Below, one piece after another: positions 41,567-50,630 of a DNA stretch of 64,000 bases. This stretch comes from Paracoccus sp. N5 (GTDB lineage: Bacteria; Pseudomonadota; Alphaproteobacteria; Rhodobacterales; Rhodobacteraceae): the NCBI RefSeq assembly GCF_000371965.1, contig NZ_AQUO01000001.1, forward strand, positions 2,364,001-2,428,000, in the 5' to 3' direction. The notes below the pieces were generated by a model. It had not been told where the DNA came from. It did not search any database and was given only the letters and a program-made list of their open reading frames with translations. The translations under genes and the position numbers were made by a program. Numbering within the stretch: the first letter of the stretch is position 1; every line of letters begins with the position of its first letter.

Positions 41567-41776
41567 TTAGAGGATATCCGCCGGGGTGTGCCAAATCTGC
41601 ACCGCAATAAACCGCGATTGGTAGCGTGCAACCACAAACGGTAAGGCGGATGTTTTGGCGGGTAAGTCGCCAAGATGGTTATTTTCTTCAATGAAAACAA
41701 AGGCAAGTGGCGGAGGGTAAGGGCCTGATATCCAACCTTCTCTGGGCCGGAAACGAGTTGAAGTCGTTGTTTTCAA
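41567..41776 (-). CDS. possible small ORF downstream of the metal ATPase
   Basis: 69 codons from a TTG that overlaps the ATPase stop (TTGA), ending IQIWHTPADIL-like. No ribosome site beyond the coupling and no family recalled. AT-rich compared with neighbours. May be chance. Confidence 0.25.
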   Translation of the reverse strand: MKTTTSTRFRPREGWISGPYPPPLAFVFIEENNHLGDLPAKTSALPFVVARYQSRFIAVQIWHTPADIL

Positions 41777-43770
41777 CCCGCGCGCCGCGGGATCTTTCTG
41801 CGATAGGCATGACGTTGGACGGGGGCGCTGATGCTGTCGACCGTCACCACCTGATCTGGTGACGCTGACTTGTTTTCGTTGCGGCGGATCGGGTCCCTCA
41901 ACAAACGCAGCCCGTTGAGCACCACCAGAACCGTTCCGCCTTCGTGACCGATCACCGCGAGTGGGAGGGGCAGTTCGAAGAACAGTCCTCCCGTCACGAG
42001 AATGGCCATGGCGCCCATCGCGAACAGCAGGTTCTGCCGGATGATCCTTGCGGCGCGACGCGCCAGTCGATGCGCGTCCGCAAGCCGTCCCATGTCTTCC
42101 GACAGAAGCGCCACATCGGCTGCCTGGAGCGCGACGTCGGAGCCCGCAGCACCCATGGCGATCCCGACATCGGCGCGGGCCAGCGCGGCGGCGTCATTGA
42201 CCCCGTCGCCGACGAAGGCGACCTTGCCTCTGGCAGCCAACTCGCCCGCCATCCTGACCTTGTCCTCCGGCAGCATGTCGGCATGGATTTCCTCGGGCTT
42301 CAATCCGAGCTCTTCGCCAATCCGCAACGCAACCGGACGGCGATCGCCGGTCATCATGATGATTTCGGTGACCCCACCTTCCCGCAATGCAGCAAGCGCC
42401 GGCGCAGAGGTCGGGCGGGCCTGATCCGCGATGGCAACAGCTCCCATCACCTGCTGATCCCGCCCGAAATAGATGACCGTCTCGGTATCCGCAGCCAGCG
42501 CCTCTAGCCTCTGATGATCAATGGACGCTCCCATCTGCGTAGCAAGGCGCGGATTGCCAGCCCACAACTGCCCCTCGCCATCATCACCGACGATGCCGGC
42601 ACTTGGCCGGGTGATCACGTTTGTTACTTGAGCCGGTTCAACACCGCGGCTGACGGTTTCCTGCCGGATGGCTGCCGCGCTGTGATGTTCCGAATGGGCC
42701 TCGAGCCCCGCAAGAAGCGAGAGAAAGCGCAGCTGGTCGCCGTCGAGCGCCACCACCTTCGTGATCGAGGCCCTACCAGTCGTCAGGGTTCCGGTCTTGT
42801 CGAACGCGAAAATGTCGACTGCCGCCAATGTCTCGAGCGCGGCCCCGCCCTTGAACAACACGCCCCCGCGAGCGGCCGCCGACAGGGCGGAAAGGATCGC
42901 GGCGGGGACCGAGATCACGATCGCGCAGGGGCTCGCCGCCACCAGCAGGGTCGCTGATCGGTAGAGCGCTTCCTCCCAGTCGCGCCCCAACCAGTAGAAG
43001 GCGGCGAAGGCCAGGACGGCTCCGGCCATGACCGCGACCGTGTAGCGTTGCCCGAACCAGGCACTGAAGCGTTCGGATGGCGCCTTGGCCGCCTGTGCCT
43101 CGGTGACGAGCGCGATCATGCGGGCGACGGTGCTTTCCTCGATCGTCTTGGTCACGGCCATCTCGAGCACGCCATCGAGGTTGACCGTCGCCTCGAAAAC
43201 CTGGGCGCCGGGTTGTTTGGCGACGGGCATCGATTCGCCGGTGATGTGGGCCTCGTCCAGCGAGCCCCGGCCGCTGACGATCACCCCGTCCGCCGGAACC
43301 CGCGCGCCGGGCCGCAGCACCAGGACGTCATCCACCCGAAGATCGGCAGCAGGGACTTCCGAGACTGACCCGTCCGGCGCCTTTCGAAGTGCCGTCTCCG
43401 GCCGAAGTTCCATCAACGCCTCGATGGCCCGGCGCGCGCGGCCGAGCGCCCGCTCCTCCAGCGTGGTCGAGATGCTGAAGAGCGTCAGCAGGACCGCACC
43501 CTCGAAGGGCGCGCCGACAGCCGCGGCCGCAATGGCGGCAACGACCATCAGCAGGTCGATGTCGAGAATGCGCTCTTCCCATAAGGTGATGGCGGCCCGC
43601 CATGCGGCGGGCAAACCGCCTGCCAGATAAACAAGCGAGAGACCTGCGAGGGAGAAGAAAGCCGCGGTGGCGCCCTGAAGCGGCCATAGCGCGAGAGTGG
43701 CCGGGAGCATCCCAAGGACGGTGAGAGCCGTCAGCGCGAATGAGCGGTCGATCTGAAACGGCTTTCCCAT
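41773..43770 (-). CDS. P1B-4-type heavy-metal exporting ATPase (CoaT/CtpD-like)
   Basis: Inner-membrane pump that exports divalent metal using ATP. 665 residues from ATG 43770 with AGGAG upstream. No N-terminal HMA domain; six to seven membrane helices. The membrane motif SPC (280-282) replaces CPC, and HEGGT (His609) with the following N lies in the last helix. SPC plus HEGGTxxVxxN is the P1B-4 signature, a subgroup exporting Co2+ and Fe2+ and sometimes Zn2+ or Cd2+. Phosphorylation site DKTGT at Asp324, TGES at 177-180 and GDGVND are intact. Preceded by a LysR-like fragment 2 bases away, so probably co-transcribed. Confidence 0.9.
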   Translation of the reverse strand: MGKPFQIDRSFALTALTVLGMLPATLALWPLQGATAAFFSLAGLSLVYLAGGLPAAWRAAITLWEERILDIDLLMVVAAIAAAAVGAPFEGAVLLTLFSISTTLEERALGRARRAIEALMELRPETALRKAPDGSVSEVPAADLRVDDVLVLRPGARVPADGVIVSGRGSLDEAHITGESMPVAKQPGAQVFEATVNLDGVLEMAVTKTIEESTVARMIALVTEAQAAKAPSERFSAWFGQRYTVAVMAGAVLAFAAFYWLGRDWEEALYRSATLLVAASPCAIVISVPAAILSALSAAARGGVLFKGGAALETLAAVDIFAFDKTGTLTTGRASITKVVALDGDQLRFLSLLAGLEAHSEHHSAAAIRQETVSRGVEPAQVTNVITRPSAGIVGDDGEGQLWAGNPRLATQMGASIDHQRLEALAADTETVIYFGRDQQVMGAVAIADQARPTSAPALAALREGGVTEIIMMTGDRRPVALRIGEELGLKPEEIHADMLPEDKVRMAGELAARGKVAFVGDGVNDAAALARADVGIAMGAAGSDVALQAADVALLSEDMGRLADAHRLARRAARIIRQNLLFAMGAMAILVTGGLFFELPLPLAVIGHEGGTVLVVLNGLRLLRDPIRRNENKSASPDQVVTVDSISAPVQRHAYRRKIPRRAG

Positions 43771-43771
43771 G

Positions 43772-44584
43772 TCATCTCCTGGCTGCTGGTGCATGCTCGT
43801 CGACCTTCGACAGGTCGCCGTGCAAAGGCGCATCCATTGCCTCGCGGCTCATGCCCTCCAGCAGAGGCGCTTCCTTTGCCAATACCTCGGCCAGGAAGTC
43901 GAGAAAAGCCCGGATGCGCGCGGTCTGGCGCAGATCGTCATGAGTCAACAGCCAGAGGTCGAGGGTGAATTCGCCAGGCAGCGGGGCGATGCGTACGAGA
44001 TCGGTCTCGAGGTCCGCAAGTCCGCAAGGCAGCGGCGCAAGTCCCATCCCGGCCTTGGCGGCGGAGAGAGCGGCAGCCACTGAGTTGGTGCGGAGCATCG
44101 GTTTTGCCTCCGGGAGGAAGCGGGCGACGCGGCGGACAAGCGCCTCGTGCTCGGAATCGAAGCCGATCCAGTCGTGGAGCGAGAGGTCAGGCTCCGGCCG
44201 CCGCGCATGGTAGTTGGCGCTGGCGTAGACGGCAAAGGCGAGCCGTCCGACCCGGCGCCCGACCAGGGTCTCGGCTGGCGCATTGCCGACGCGAAGCGCG
44301 ACGTCAGCCTCACGCCTGCTGAGGTTCAGAGCGACATTGCCGACGACGAGCTCGACCTCGATACCGGGATAGGCATCGCGGAATCCGGCGAGGTGCCGCG
44401 GCAGCAGCCCGAATGCCAGCATGTCGATGGTCGTGACCCGCACGGCGCCGCTGAGACGCAGATCCTGCCCGGTCACCTTGCGGCTCAGGCTTGCGATCTC
44501 CTCCTCGACGCGCAGGGCGCCGTCACGCAGTTCCTCTCCGGCGGGGGTGAGCAGGTACCCGGCAATGGCTACTTCCGATAGCAT
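43772..44584 (-). pseudogene. LysR-family regulator lacking its DNA-binding domain
   Basis: The effector-binding domain is complete (from LTPAGEELRDGALRVEEE through GLLPRHLAGFRDAYPGIEVEL, SRREADVALRV and GMGLAPLP). The first about 60 residues with the winged helix-turn-helix are missing: homology begins at GYLLTPAGEEL, the end of the HTH module. Upstream sequence (44584-44767) shows no alternative HTH. If made from ATG 44584 it could not bind DNA as a normal LysR. It ends 2 bases before the ATPase gene. Confidence 0.8.
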
Positions 44585-44767
44585 GAATGCGGAAGATAGA
44601 AGGCGGCCCAATTGCCTGTCTCCTTGACTAGAGTTAGAGGGGAATCCCCTGGATCCCGCCTGACGCATAGAAAGCATCGGTCGACAAATGCGCATCGTGG
44701 GATGTGAGTGCGCACGTTCGGGGTCAGCCCGATGCGCAGTCGAAAGAACCTGTAAGAAAAAAAAGTC

Positions 44768-45391
44768 ATGACGCAGTACCACCCAGCTGACCTCGGCGCA
44801 TTGAGCGATTTGCTTTCCCTGAAAGCGGCTTGCAGCCGACGGCCGCTTTCGGTTGCCATCGATGGGCGCAGCGGCACTGGCAAATCGACGCTTGCTGCAG
44901 TCCTTGCTGCGGACTTGGGCGCGACGCTGGTCGAGGGTGACGACTTCTATGCCGGAGGAACGTCCATACGTGAGGAGCCTCCCGCCTGCTTGGTTCGCAG
45001 CTGCATCGATTGGGTACGACAGCGTGCCGTGCTTGAGAGCCTGCGCGCGGGTCATCGCGCCAGCTGGCGGGCATTCGACTGGGAGACGTTTGACGGAAGA
45101 CTCCTCGACGAACCCACGTGCATTGAACCGAGGCAGATCATCATCCTCGAAGGCGTATACTCGGCTCGGCCGGAACTGGCCGATCTGATCGATCTTTCGG
45201 TATTGTTGAAGGTTGACGAACCTGTCCGGCAGGCTAGGCTTCTCGCCCGCGAAGGTGAGATGGGTGCCTGGGAGTACCAGTGGCAGGCTGCTGAGGACTT
45301 CTACTTTAAGGATGTCCGACCTGAACAACAGTTCGACGTTTTATTCACGGAGTCTGGTTTCACAGGCGCTGGCAGCGCTGCGGAGCGATAG
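44768..45391 (+). CDS. uridine-kinase-like P-loop protein
   Basis: 207 residues with Walker A GRSGTGKST (33-41), the DDFY motif of uridine-kinase/phosphoribulokinase-like proteins (GDDFYAGG), an ILEGVYSAR strand and a LID-like region rich in Arg (QARLLAREGE). It probably phosphorylates a small molecule or nucleoside; AAA or aminoglycoside/antibiotic kinases of this fold also exist. Start ATG 44768. The next gene begins 5 bases later. Base composition is lower in GC than in the core. Confidence 0.75.
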   Translation: MTQYHPADLGALSDLLSLKAACSRRPLSVAIDGRSGTGKSTLAAVLAADLGATLVEGDDFYAGGTSIREEPPACLVRSCIDWVRQRAVLESLRAGHRASWRAFDWETFDGRLLDEPTCIEPRQIIILEGVYSARPELADLIDLSVLLKVDEPVRQARLLAREGEMGAWEYQWQAAEDFYFKDVRPEQQFDVLFTESGFTGAGSAAER

Positions 45392-45396
45392 AAACA

Positions 45397-45984
45397 ATGA
45401 TTATATGGATCGATGGACCGTTCGGCGCAGGCAAAACCACACTCGCCTCAAGGCTGTGCGAAAAGCGGTCCGACCTCCTCGTTTTAGACCCTGAGGAAAT
45501 CGGTTACGTCGTCAAGACGGTCGTGGCGATGCCACCTAGCGGAAACTATCAGGACCTGCCTTTTTGGCGTCGGCTTACAGTTCAGGCGATTGCCGAGCTA
45601 CGCGACCATTATCCTCAGGACATTGCAGTGCCGATGACCTTGCTGAACCCAGCGCATCGCGACGAGATCTTTTCCGCTGTTCGATCGATCGATTCAAATT
45701 TCATTCATTTCTATTTGGACGTCGACCGGGAGATATTGTGCGAACGTATCGTCGGGCAGAGCATGCATCCTGACGAGTCGAGAAATGAACAGATCCGAAC
45801 CTGGCGGTTAGCGCAGGTGGAGTCCTGCCTAAGTGCTAAGGCGAGCCTCACGCACGAGACCCGCATTCTTGACAGCGGCCGCCACGATCCCGACACGCTC
45901 GCTGATATAGTGTTGAGGGTGATGAAGCGTCTGCAATTCGCATCGCCGAAACTGCGCGAGGACCGGAGGTGCTTTGCCCCCTGA
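45397..45984 (+). CDS. TmrB-like P-loop ATPase
   Basis: 195 residues. Begins MIIWIDGPFGAGKTT (Walker A 7-15), then DPEEIGYVVKTVV, a WRRLT segment, AVPMTLLNP and FYLDVDREIL, matching the order of motifs in TmrB, the tunicamycin-resistance protein of Bacillus. Role in drug resistance is therefore a family-based inference. Paired with the uridine-kinase-like gene; both may be cargo of the neighbouring mobile DNA. Confidence 0.75.
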   Translation: MIIWIDGPFGAGKTTLASRLCEKRSDLLVLDPEEIGYVVKTVVAMPPSGNYQDLPFWRRLTVQAIAELRDHYPQDIAVPMTLLNPAHRDEIFSAVRSIDSNFIHFYLDVDREILCERIVGQSMHPDESRNEQIRTWRLAQVESCLSAKASLTHETRILDSGRHDPDTLADIVLRVMKRLQFASPKLREDRRCFAP

Positions 45985-45999
45985 TAACAGGACCGTTTG

Positions 46000-46110
46000 A
46001 AAGTGGAGTTTTCAGCTAACTTAGCCGGCTGCGAGAGGAGCTGACGACAATGAAGGCGTCGAAGTTCACCGAGGCGCAGAAGGCGTTCATCCTGAAGCAG
46101 GGCGAGGCTT
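46000..46110 (+). mobile_element. IS3-family 5' remnant
   Basis: After a typical IS leader, ATG 46050 starts MKASKFTEAQKAFILKQGE, the usual OrfA start of one IS3 subgroup. The sequence leaves the family after about 19 residues. The rest of the element is gone. Confidence 0.65.
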
Positions 46111-46197
46111 GGCGAAGACAGGCCGGAAAGCGGATCAGGAACCGACCCACTCTCCTTTCGCGATCCATTTCAGTGCCGAGATCGAGGGCATGAACAT

Positions 46198-46563
46198 TTA
46201 TTCTCCGCCGCGCAGGCGGTTGAAAGTGGTCACGCCGTTCACGCGGCGGCGAGCGGGTTCGTCCGGGATAGTGAAGGTGCCCGGCTCTTCGTGCAGGCCC
46301 ACGATCGGGTCGAGTTCTTCCCCGAGGTCGATGAAGTTGCCGCGGTTGATCCACTCCTGCTGCAGGAACTCGATCGTGTCATAGGCGCGCGCGCTGATGA
46401 AGATGAAGAAGAGCCCGCGGGCGTCCTTGCCGTCATCCGCGGCTGTGACATCGGATGTCCATTTGGGGCCGAAGGTCGAAGGGCGGCGGATGATGCGCTT
46501 GATGTTCACATCCGTCAGGATCGTCATGCTGCTGTCGCGCGGGTTCAGTCGGCGGATATCTGA
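46198..46563 (-). pseudogene. Dyp-type peroxidase, C-terminal fragment
   Basis: Reads RRLNPRDSSMTILTDVN, then GLFFIFISARAYDTIEFLQQ, then PGTFTIPDEPARRR, the C-terminal region of heme-dependent dye-decolorising peroxidases. The catalytic GXXDG and proximal-His domain upstream is absent; homology stops near 46563. Left side abuts the IS3 remnant. Not functional. Confidence 0.75.
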
Positions 46564-46656
46564 ACGGTGAAACGATTCGCATCGACGGCGCGTTGCGGAT
46601 GCGCTGAACCCCCTTGCCCCGCCCCGTCGCGCCCCACCCGCGCAGAAGGAGACCCG

Positions 46657-47589
46657 ATGCCAGACGCCCCCGCCGCCGGACCGATTGACTGCCTGATCGT
46701 CGGGGGCGGCCCGGCCGGCCTGACCGCGGCCATCTATCTGGGCCGCTTCCACCGCAAGGTGGTGCTGGTCGACAAGGGCGAGGGGCGACTGAAGATGATC
46801 CCGCGGTCGCACAACCACCCGGGCTATCCGCAGGGCGTGGTCGGCGCCGACCTGCTGGAGAACATGGCCGACCAGGCGCGCCGCTACGGGGCCGATCTGC
46901 GCCGAGGGGAAGTCACCGGGCTGCGGCGCGACGGCCGGCTCTTCACCGCCCAGACCGACGCAGGCCCGATCACCGCCCGCACCGTCCTGCTGGCGACCGG
47001 GGTGGTCAACCACCGCCCGCCGGTCCCCGAGGACGTGCACGCCGACGCCGTCGACCGCGGCCTGCTGCGCTATTGCCCGATCTGCGACGCGTTCGAACAG
47101 ACCGGCAAGCGCATCGGCGTGCTGGGCGGCGACCGACACCCCCTGGCCGAGGCGCTGTTCCTGCGCACCTACAGCCCGGACATCGTGATGATCTCGCTGA
47201 CCGGCGAGGGGCTGGACCCCGACGCCCAAGCGCAGGCCGACGCGGCCGGGATCAGCGTCGTCGCGGCACCCGTCTCGGGGTTCGACTTCTCGGGCGACCG
47301 GGTGGTGCTGACGCTGGCCGACGGCCAGACCGAGGTGATGGACACGCTGTATGCCGCACTGGGGTCGCACACCCGCAACGACCTGGGACGGATGCTGGGG
47401 ACCGATCTGGTCGGCGGCCAGTGCTATGCGACCGATCCCCACCAGCGCGCCAGTCTGGACGGGGTCTATGCCGCCGGCGACGCGGTCGATGGGCTGGACC
47501 AGATCGGCACGGCGATGGGCACCGGCTCGCGCGCCGCGGTGGCGATCCACAACGATCTGCGCGACCAGGACGGGCAGACGCTCGACTAG
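46657..47589 (+). CDS. thioredoxin-reductase-like flavoprotein
   Basis: 310 residues from ATG 46657 (AGAAGGAGA upstream). FAD-binding GGGPAGLTAA at 16-25, disulfide pair CPIC (Cys140, Cys143), and a C-terminal AAGDAVDGLDQIGTAMGTGS that binds FAD. In the second dinucleotide fold GVLGGDRHPLAEALFL replaces the usual GGGxSA, and HRRxxxxR for NADPH is absent. It may be a ferredoxin/flavodoxin- or unusual-donor reductase rather than TrxB. The stop codon TAG uses the TA target duplication and the first G of the neighbouring IS. Confidence 0.82.
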   Translation: MPDAPAAGPIDCLIVGGGPAGLTAAIYLGRFHRKVVLVDKGEGRLKMIPRSHNHPGYPQGVVGADLLENMADQARRYGADLRRGEVTGLRRDGRLFTAQTDAGPITARTVLLATGVVNHRPPVPEDVHADAVDRGLLRYCPICDAFEQTGKRIGVLGGDRHPLAEALFLRTYSPDIVMISLTGEGLDPDAQAQADAAGISVVAAPVSGFDFSGDRVVLTLADGQTEVMDTLYAALGSHTRNDLGRMLGTDLVGGQCYATDPHQRASLDGVYAAGDAVDGLDQIGTAMGTGSRAAVAIHNDLRDQDGQTLD

Positions 47590-48359
47590 GCTCCAGACCC
47601 ATTGATTTCAGGCGTTTGGCATGATTCAGGCTCCGCAAGGAGACCTGATCGATGAGCAATCTTTACTGGCTGAGCGATGCCCAGATGGAACGCCTGAAGC
47701 CGTTCTTTCCCAAGAGTCATGGCAAGCCCCGCGTCGATGATCGCCGCGTTCTCAGCGGCATAATCTTCATCAACCGCAATGGGTTGCGGTGGTGTGATGC
47801 GCCGAAGGAATACGGGCCCGCCAAGACCCTCTACAACCGTTGGAAGCGCTGGAGTGACAACGGGGTCTTCGCCCGGATCATGGTCGGCCTGGCCGCTGAG
47901 AGCGCCGATCACAAGACGATCATGATCGATGCGACCTATCTCAAGGCACACCGCACGGCGTCGAGCCTGTGCGTGAAAAAGGGGGGCGCGCACGCCAGAT
48001 CGGGCGGAGTCGGCCGGCCAGGTCAGCGACTACACAGGCGCCGCGGCTCTTCTGGGCAGTCTGCCGAAGGCGGGTTGGCTGCTGGCTGACAGGGGCTACG
48101 ACGCTGATTGGTTCAGAGAAGCGTTGAAAGACAGGGGGATAAAGGTCTGCATCCCCGGTCGAAAGTCCCGCAGGAAGGCCGTCAAATACGACAAGCGGCG
48201 CTACAAACGGCGCAACCGCATCGAGATCATGTTCGGCCGTCTGAAGGATTGGCGGCGCGTCGCCACCCGATACGACCGCTGCCCGGAAACCTTCTTCTCC
48301 GCGATCATGCTCGCCGCAACCGTCTTGTTCTCGCTGTGAAATTCAATGAGTCTGGACCC
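47589..48359 (+). mobile_element. decayed IS5-family insertion sequence
   Basis: Inverted repeats GGCTCCAGACCCATTGATTTCA-like at the left (from 47589) and GGGTCCAGACTCATTGA-like at the right (inward from 48359), with TA duplicated at 47587-47588 and 48360-48361. At 771 bp it is about 70 bp shorter than related elements owing to an internal deletion in the transposase. Confidence 0.85.
47652..48339 (+). pseudogene. IS5-family transposase, internally deleted
   Basis: The N-terminal half (MSNLYWLSDAQMERLKPFF through MIDATYLKAHRTASSL) runs into a break near 47990-48015. There the segment between CVKKGGA and GQVSDYTGAA is lost and the frame changes. The remaining C-terminal half continues in another frame (LADRGYDADWF, RRKAVKYDKRRYKRRNRIE) to 48339. 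Inactive. Confidence 0.88.
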
Positions 48360-48400
48360 TAGCATAACGGCGACCGCAAAAACGATTGCAATCAGGGGGG

Positions 48401-49783
48401 TTAGTAATCTTCGCGAGCAACAGGCGGAAACGAGACCAGAACGCACAGGCCCGGATGATTATCGTTCAGTGTCAACACCGCGCCATGCAATTCGGCAATC
48501 GCCCTGACCATACTGAGGCCCAAGCCATTGCCCGGGGTCGTGCGACTCTTTTCGAGGCGAAAGAAGCGGCGGAAAACCTTGTCCCGTTCCTCAGCTGGGA
48601 TGCCCGGACCATTGTCGGAAACCTGAAGCAGGGCGCTGTCATCCACCCTCGACAGCGTGACCTCGATCCGCGTGTCTGATGGACAGTGACGCAGGGCGTT
48701 TTCAACGAGATTTGCGATCATCTGGGTGAGGAGTTGCTGATCGCCCTGAACCATCGCGTCCTGATCTTCGATGTCAAACCTCAGCGTTTGACCGTTTTCT
48801 TCGGCGACGGGACCGTAGGCGTCTTCGATCCGGGCGAGGATCGGGGCAAGAGGGGCTGCGGTAAACCGACCTGACCGCTGACCGGCTTCGATCTGCGCGA
48901 TCCGCAGCAGGGCGTGGAATGTCTCGATCAGATCGTCGGCGATCTCCACGGCTTGTTCCGCATCTTCCCTGATCTCGGAAGTCAGGTCGGGCGTATTCCG
49001 AAGCACATCCAGCCGTTGTTTGAGGCGCTGCATGGGCGTGCGAAGGTCATGGGCGATATCGGCTGAAATCTGTTTCTGGCTTTCGACCATCTGCTGAAGC
49101 TGTGTGATGGTGCGGTTGATTTCATCTGCCATACGGGCAAGGTCATCGCCATCGCTGCCAGTGGTGGGGACGCGTCGATCCAACTGCCCCAGTGCCACCG
49201 ATTTCAGCGTCGTGGCGATCTGGGTCAGCCGCCGTTCGGTTTTGCGGCCGACAATGATCCCGGCCAGCAAACCGGTAAGCAGCAAGAGGATAAAACCTGC
49301 AACGAATCCGCGGCCTAAAACCTCGCGCAGCTCTTCAAGAAAATAGGTGCTTGTGCCCAATGTCAGCCGGTTCGGGCCGAGTTGCACCGAGTGAAGCAGA
49401 TAACCCGTCACATCTTCATAGCGGGGCTTGTCGGCTTGGATTGCATTGACCGGGACGTAGTCGCTGCTGCCTTGCCGGTCGATGGCATTGACATTTCCGA
49501 CCAGAACGTTGCCGTCCGCGTCCTGAAGCAGATAGATCCGATAATCCTCGAAGTTGAACCCGTCAAATCCGCCCAGCTTTGCCTGAACCGCATCCAGACC
49601 TTCGCTTTCGTAAAGATTGCCAAAACCGGCTGCATCGTCCGCAAGTTGGTCTAGCACCCACTCGCTGATTTCCCGATCCGCGAAGTGGTAAGTCAGACCA
49701 AAGACGAGGGCAGTGATGATGGCGTAAAGTGCGGCGAAACGCAGAGACAACCGCGCCGAGGTCGAGCGCAGGAAGTGAAACAT
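48401..49783 (-). CDS. sensor histidine kinase
   Basis: 460 residues from ATG 49783 (AGGAA upstream; ATG 49801 is an alternative). Two membrane helices (about 15-35 and 150-172) enclose a periplasmic sensor of about 115 residues; then HAMP, the H-box SADIAHDLRTPMQRL, the N-box NLVENALRHCP, and G boxes DNGPGIPAEE and GNGLGLSMV. Complete catalytic set. It lies just after its response regulator gene and is transcribed away from the glycosylation operon that both probably control. Confidence 0.92.
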   Translation of the reverse strand: MFHFLRSTSARLSLRFAALYAIITALVFGLTYHFADREISEWVLDQLADDAAGFGNLYESEGLDAVQAKLGGFDGFNFEDYRIYLLQDADGNVLVGNVNAIDRQGSSDYVPVNAIQADKPRYEDVTGYLLHSVQLGPNRLTLGTSTYFLEELREVLGRGFVAGFILLLLTGLLAGIIVGRKTERRLTQIATTLKSVALGQLDRRVPTTGSDGDDLARMADEINRTITQLQQMVESQKQISADIAHDLRTPMQRLKQRLDVLRNTPDLTSEIREDAEQAVEIADDLIETFHALLRIAQIEAGQRSGRFTAAPLAPILARIEDAYGPVAEENGQTLRFDIEDQDAMVQGDQQLLTQMIANLVENALRHCPSDTRIEVTLSRVDDSALLQVSDNGPGIPAEERDKVFRRFFRLEKSRTTPGNGLGLSMVRAIAELHGAVLTLNDNHPGLCVLVSFPPVAREDY

Positions 49784-49793
49784 GCCGAGATTC

Positions 49794-50465
49794 CTAGCCA
49801 TGCAGGCTATACCCGGCCCCGCGGACGGTATGGATCAACTCGATCTTGAAGGGCCTGTCCACTTTGTTACGTAGCCGGCTGATATGGGTCTCGACGACGT
49901 TGGTTTTGGGATCGAAATGGAAATCCCAGACTGATTCCAGCAGCATCGTGCGGGTCAGTACCCGGCCAGCATTGCGCATCAGATATTCCAGTAGCTTGAA
50001 CTCGCGAGGCTGCAGGTCCAGAGAAATGCCCGCCCGCGTGACCGTACGGCGGATCAGGTTCATTTCCAGATCGGCCACCTGTAAGACGGTTTCCTCGGCT
50101 TTCAGCGGCGGCCTGCGAGTCAGCGCTGCCAGCCGCGCTGACAGTTCCTGAAACGAGAATGGCTTGACGAGATAGTCGTCCGATCCCGCCTCAAGCCCCT
50201 CGACCCGGTCATTGATCCCGTCCATCGCCGAAAGGATCAGGATCGGCGTCTCGACTCCTGCGCCGCGCACGGATTTGATCAAGGTCAGCCCATCCAGACC
50301 TGGCAACATGCGGTCAAAGATCATCACGTCGTAACTGTTGTCCAGCGCCGACAGGAAACCATCGCGGCCATTGTCGCAGTGATCGACCAGATGCCCCTGC
50401 GCCCGGAGGCTGGAGGCAATGTAGTCGGCCGTTTCGGGATGGTCCTCGACCACAAGGACGCGCAT
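49794..50465 (-). CDS. OmpR-family response regulator
   Basis: 223 residues from ATG 50465. Receiver domain with acidic pair in VVEDHP, phospho-acceptor Asp51 (IFDRMLPGLDG) and Lys of YLVKPF; a winged-helix DNA-binding domain follows (RRTVTRAGISLDLQPREFKLLEYLM, shown in part). The kinase gene overlaps or abuts its 3' end. The divergent promoter region 50466-50630 is the likely target; I see no obvious direct repeat there. Confidence 0.93.
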   Translation of the reverse strand: MRVLVVEDHPETADYIASSLRAQGHLVDHCDNGRDGFLSALDNSYDVMIFDRMLPGLDGLTLIKSVRGAGVETPILILSAMDGINDRVEGLEAGSDDYLVKPFSFQELSARLAALTRRPPLKAEETVLQVADLEMNLIRRTVTRAGISLDLQPREFKLLEYLMRNAGRVLTRTMLLESVWDFHFDPKTNVVETHISRLRNKVDRPFKIELIHTVRGAGYSLHG

Positions 50466-50630
50466 GGCTGCTGCTTTCCGTATTCTGTCTGCCCGCAGGG
50501 ATAGCCCACTGTGCGGTTGGGTCAAGACGTCGGGACATTACGGATTGGTATAGTTCCGGCAACGGCCCGGACAGATCGTTCCTGGTAGATAGCTGCTGAC
50601 ACGAACCGTCAGCCGATCGAGCAGGACAAG

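Noticed and set aside
44620..44660. MerR-type operator for the metal ATPase region
   Set aside because: TTGACTAGAGTTAGAG looks suggestive, but it points toward the kinase genes and lacks the 19-bp spaced symmetry.
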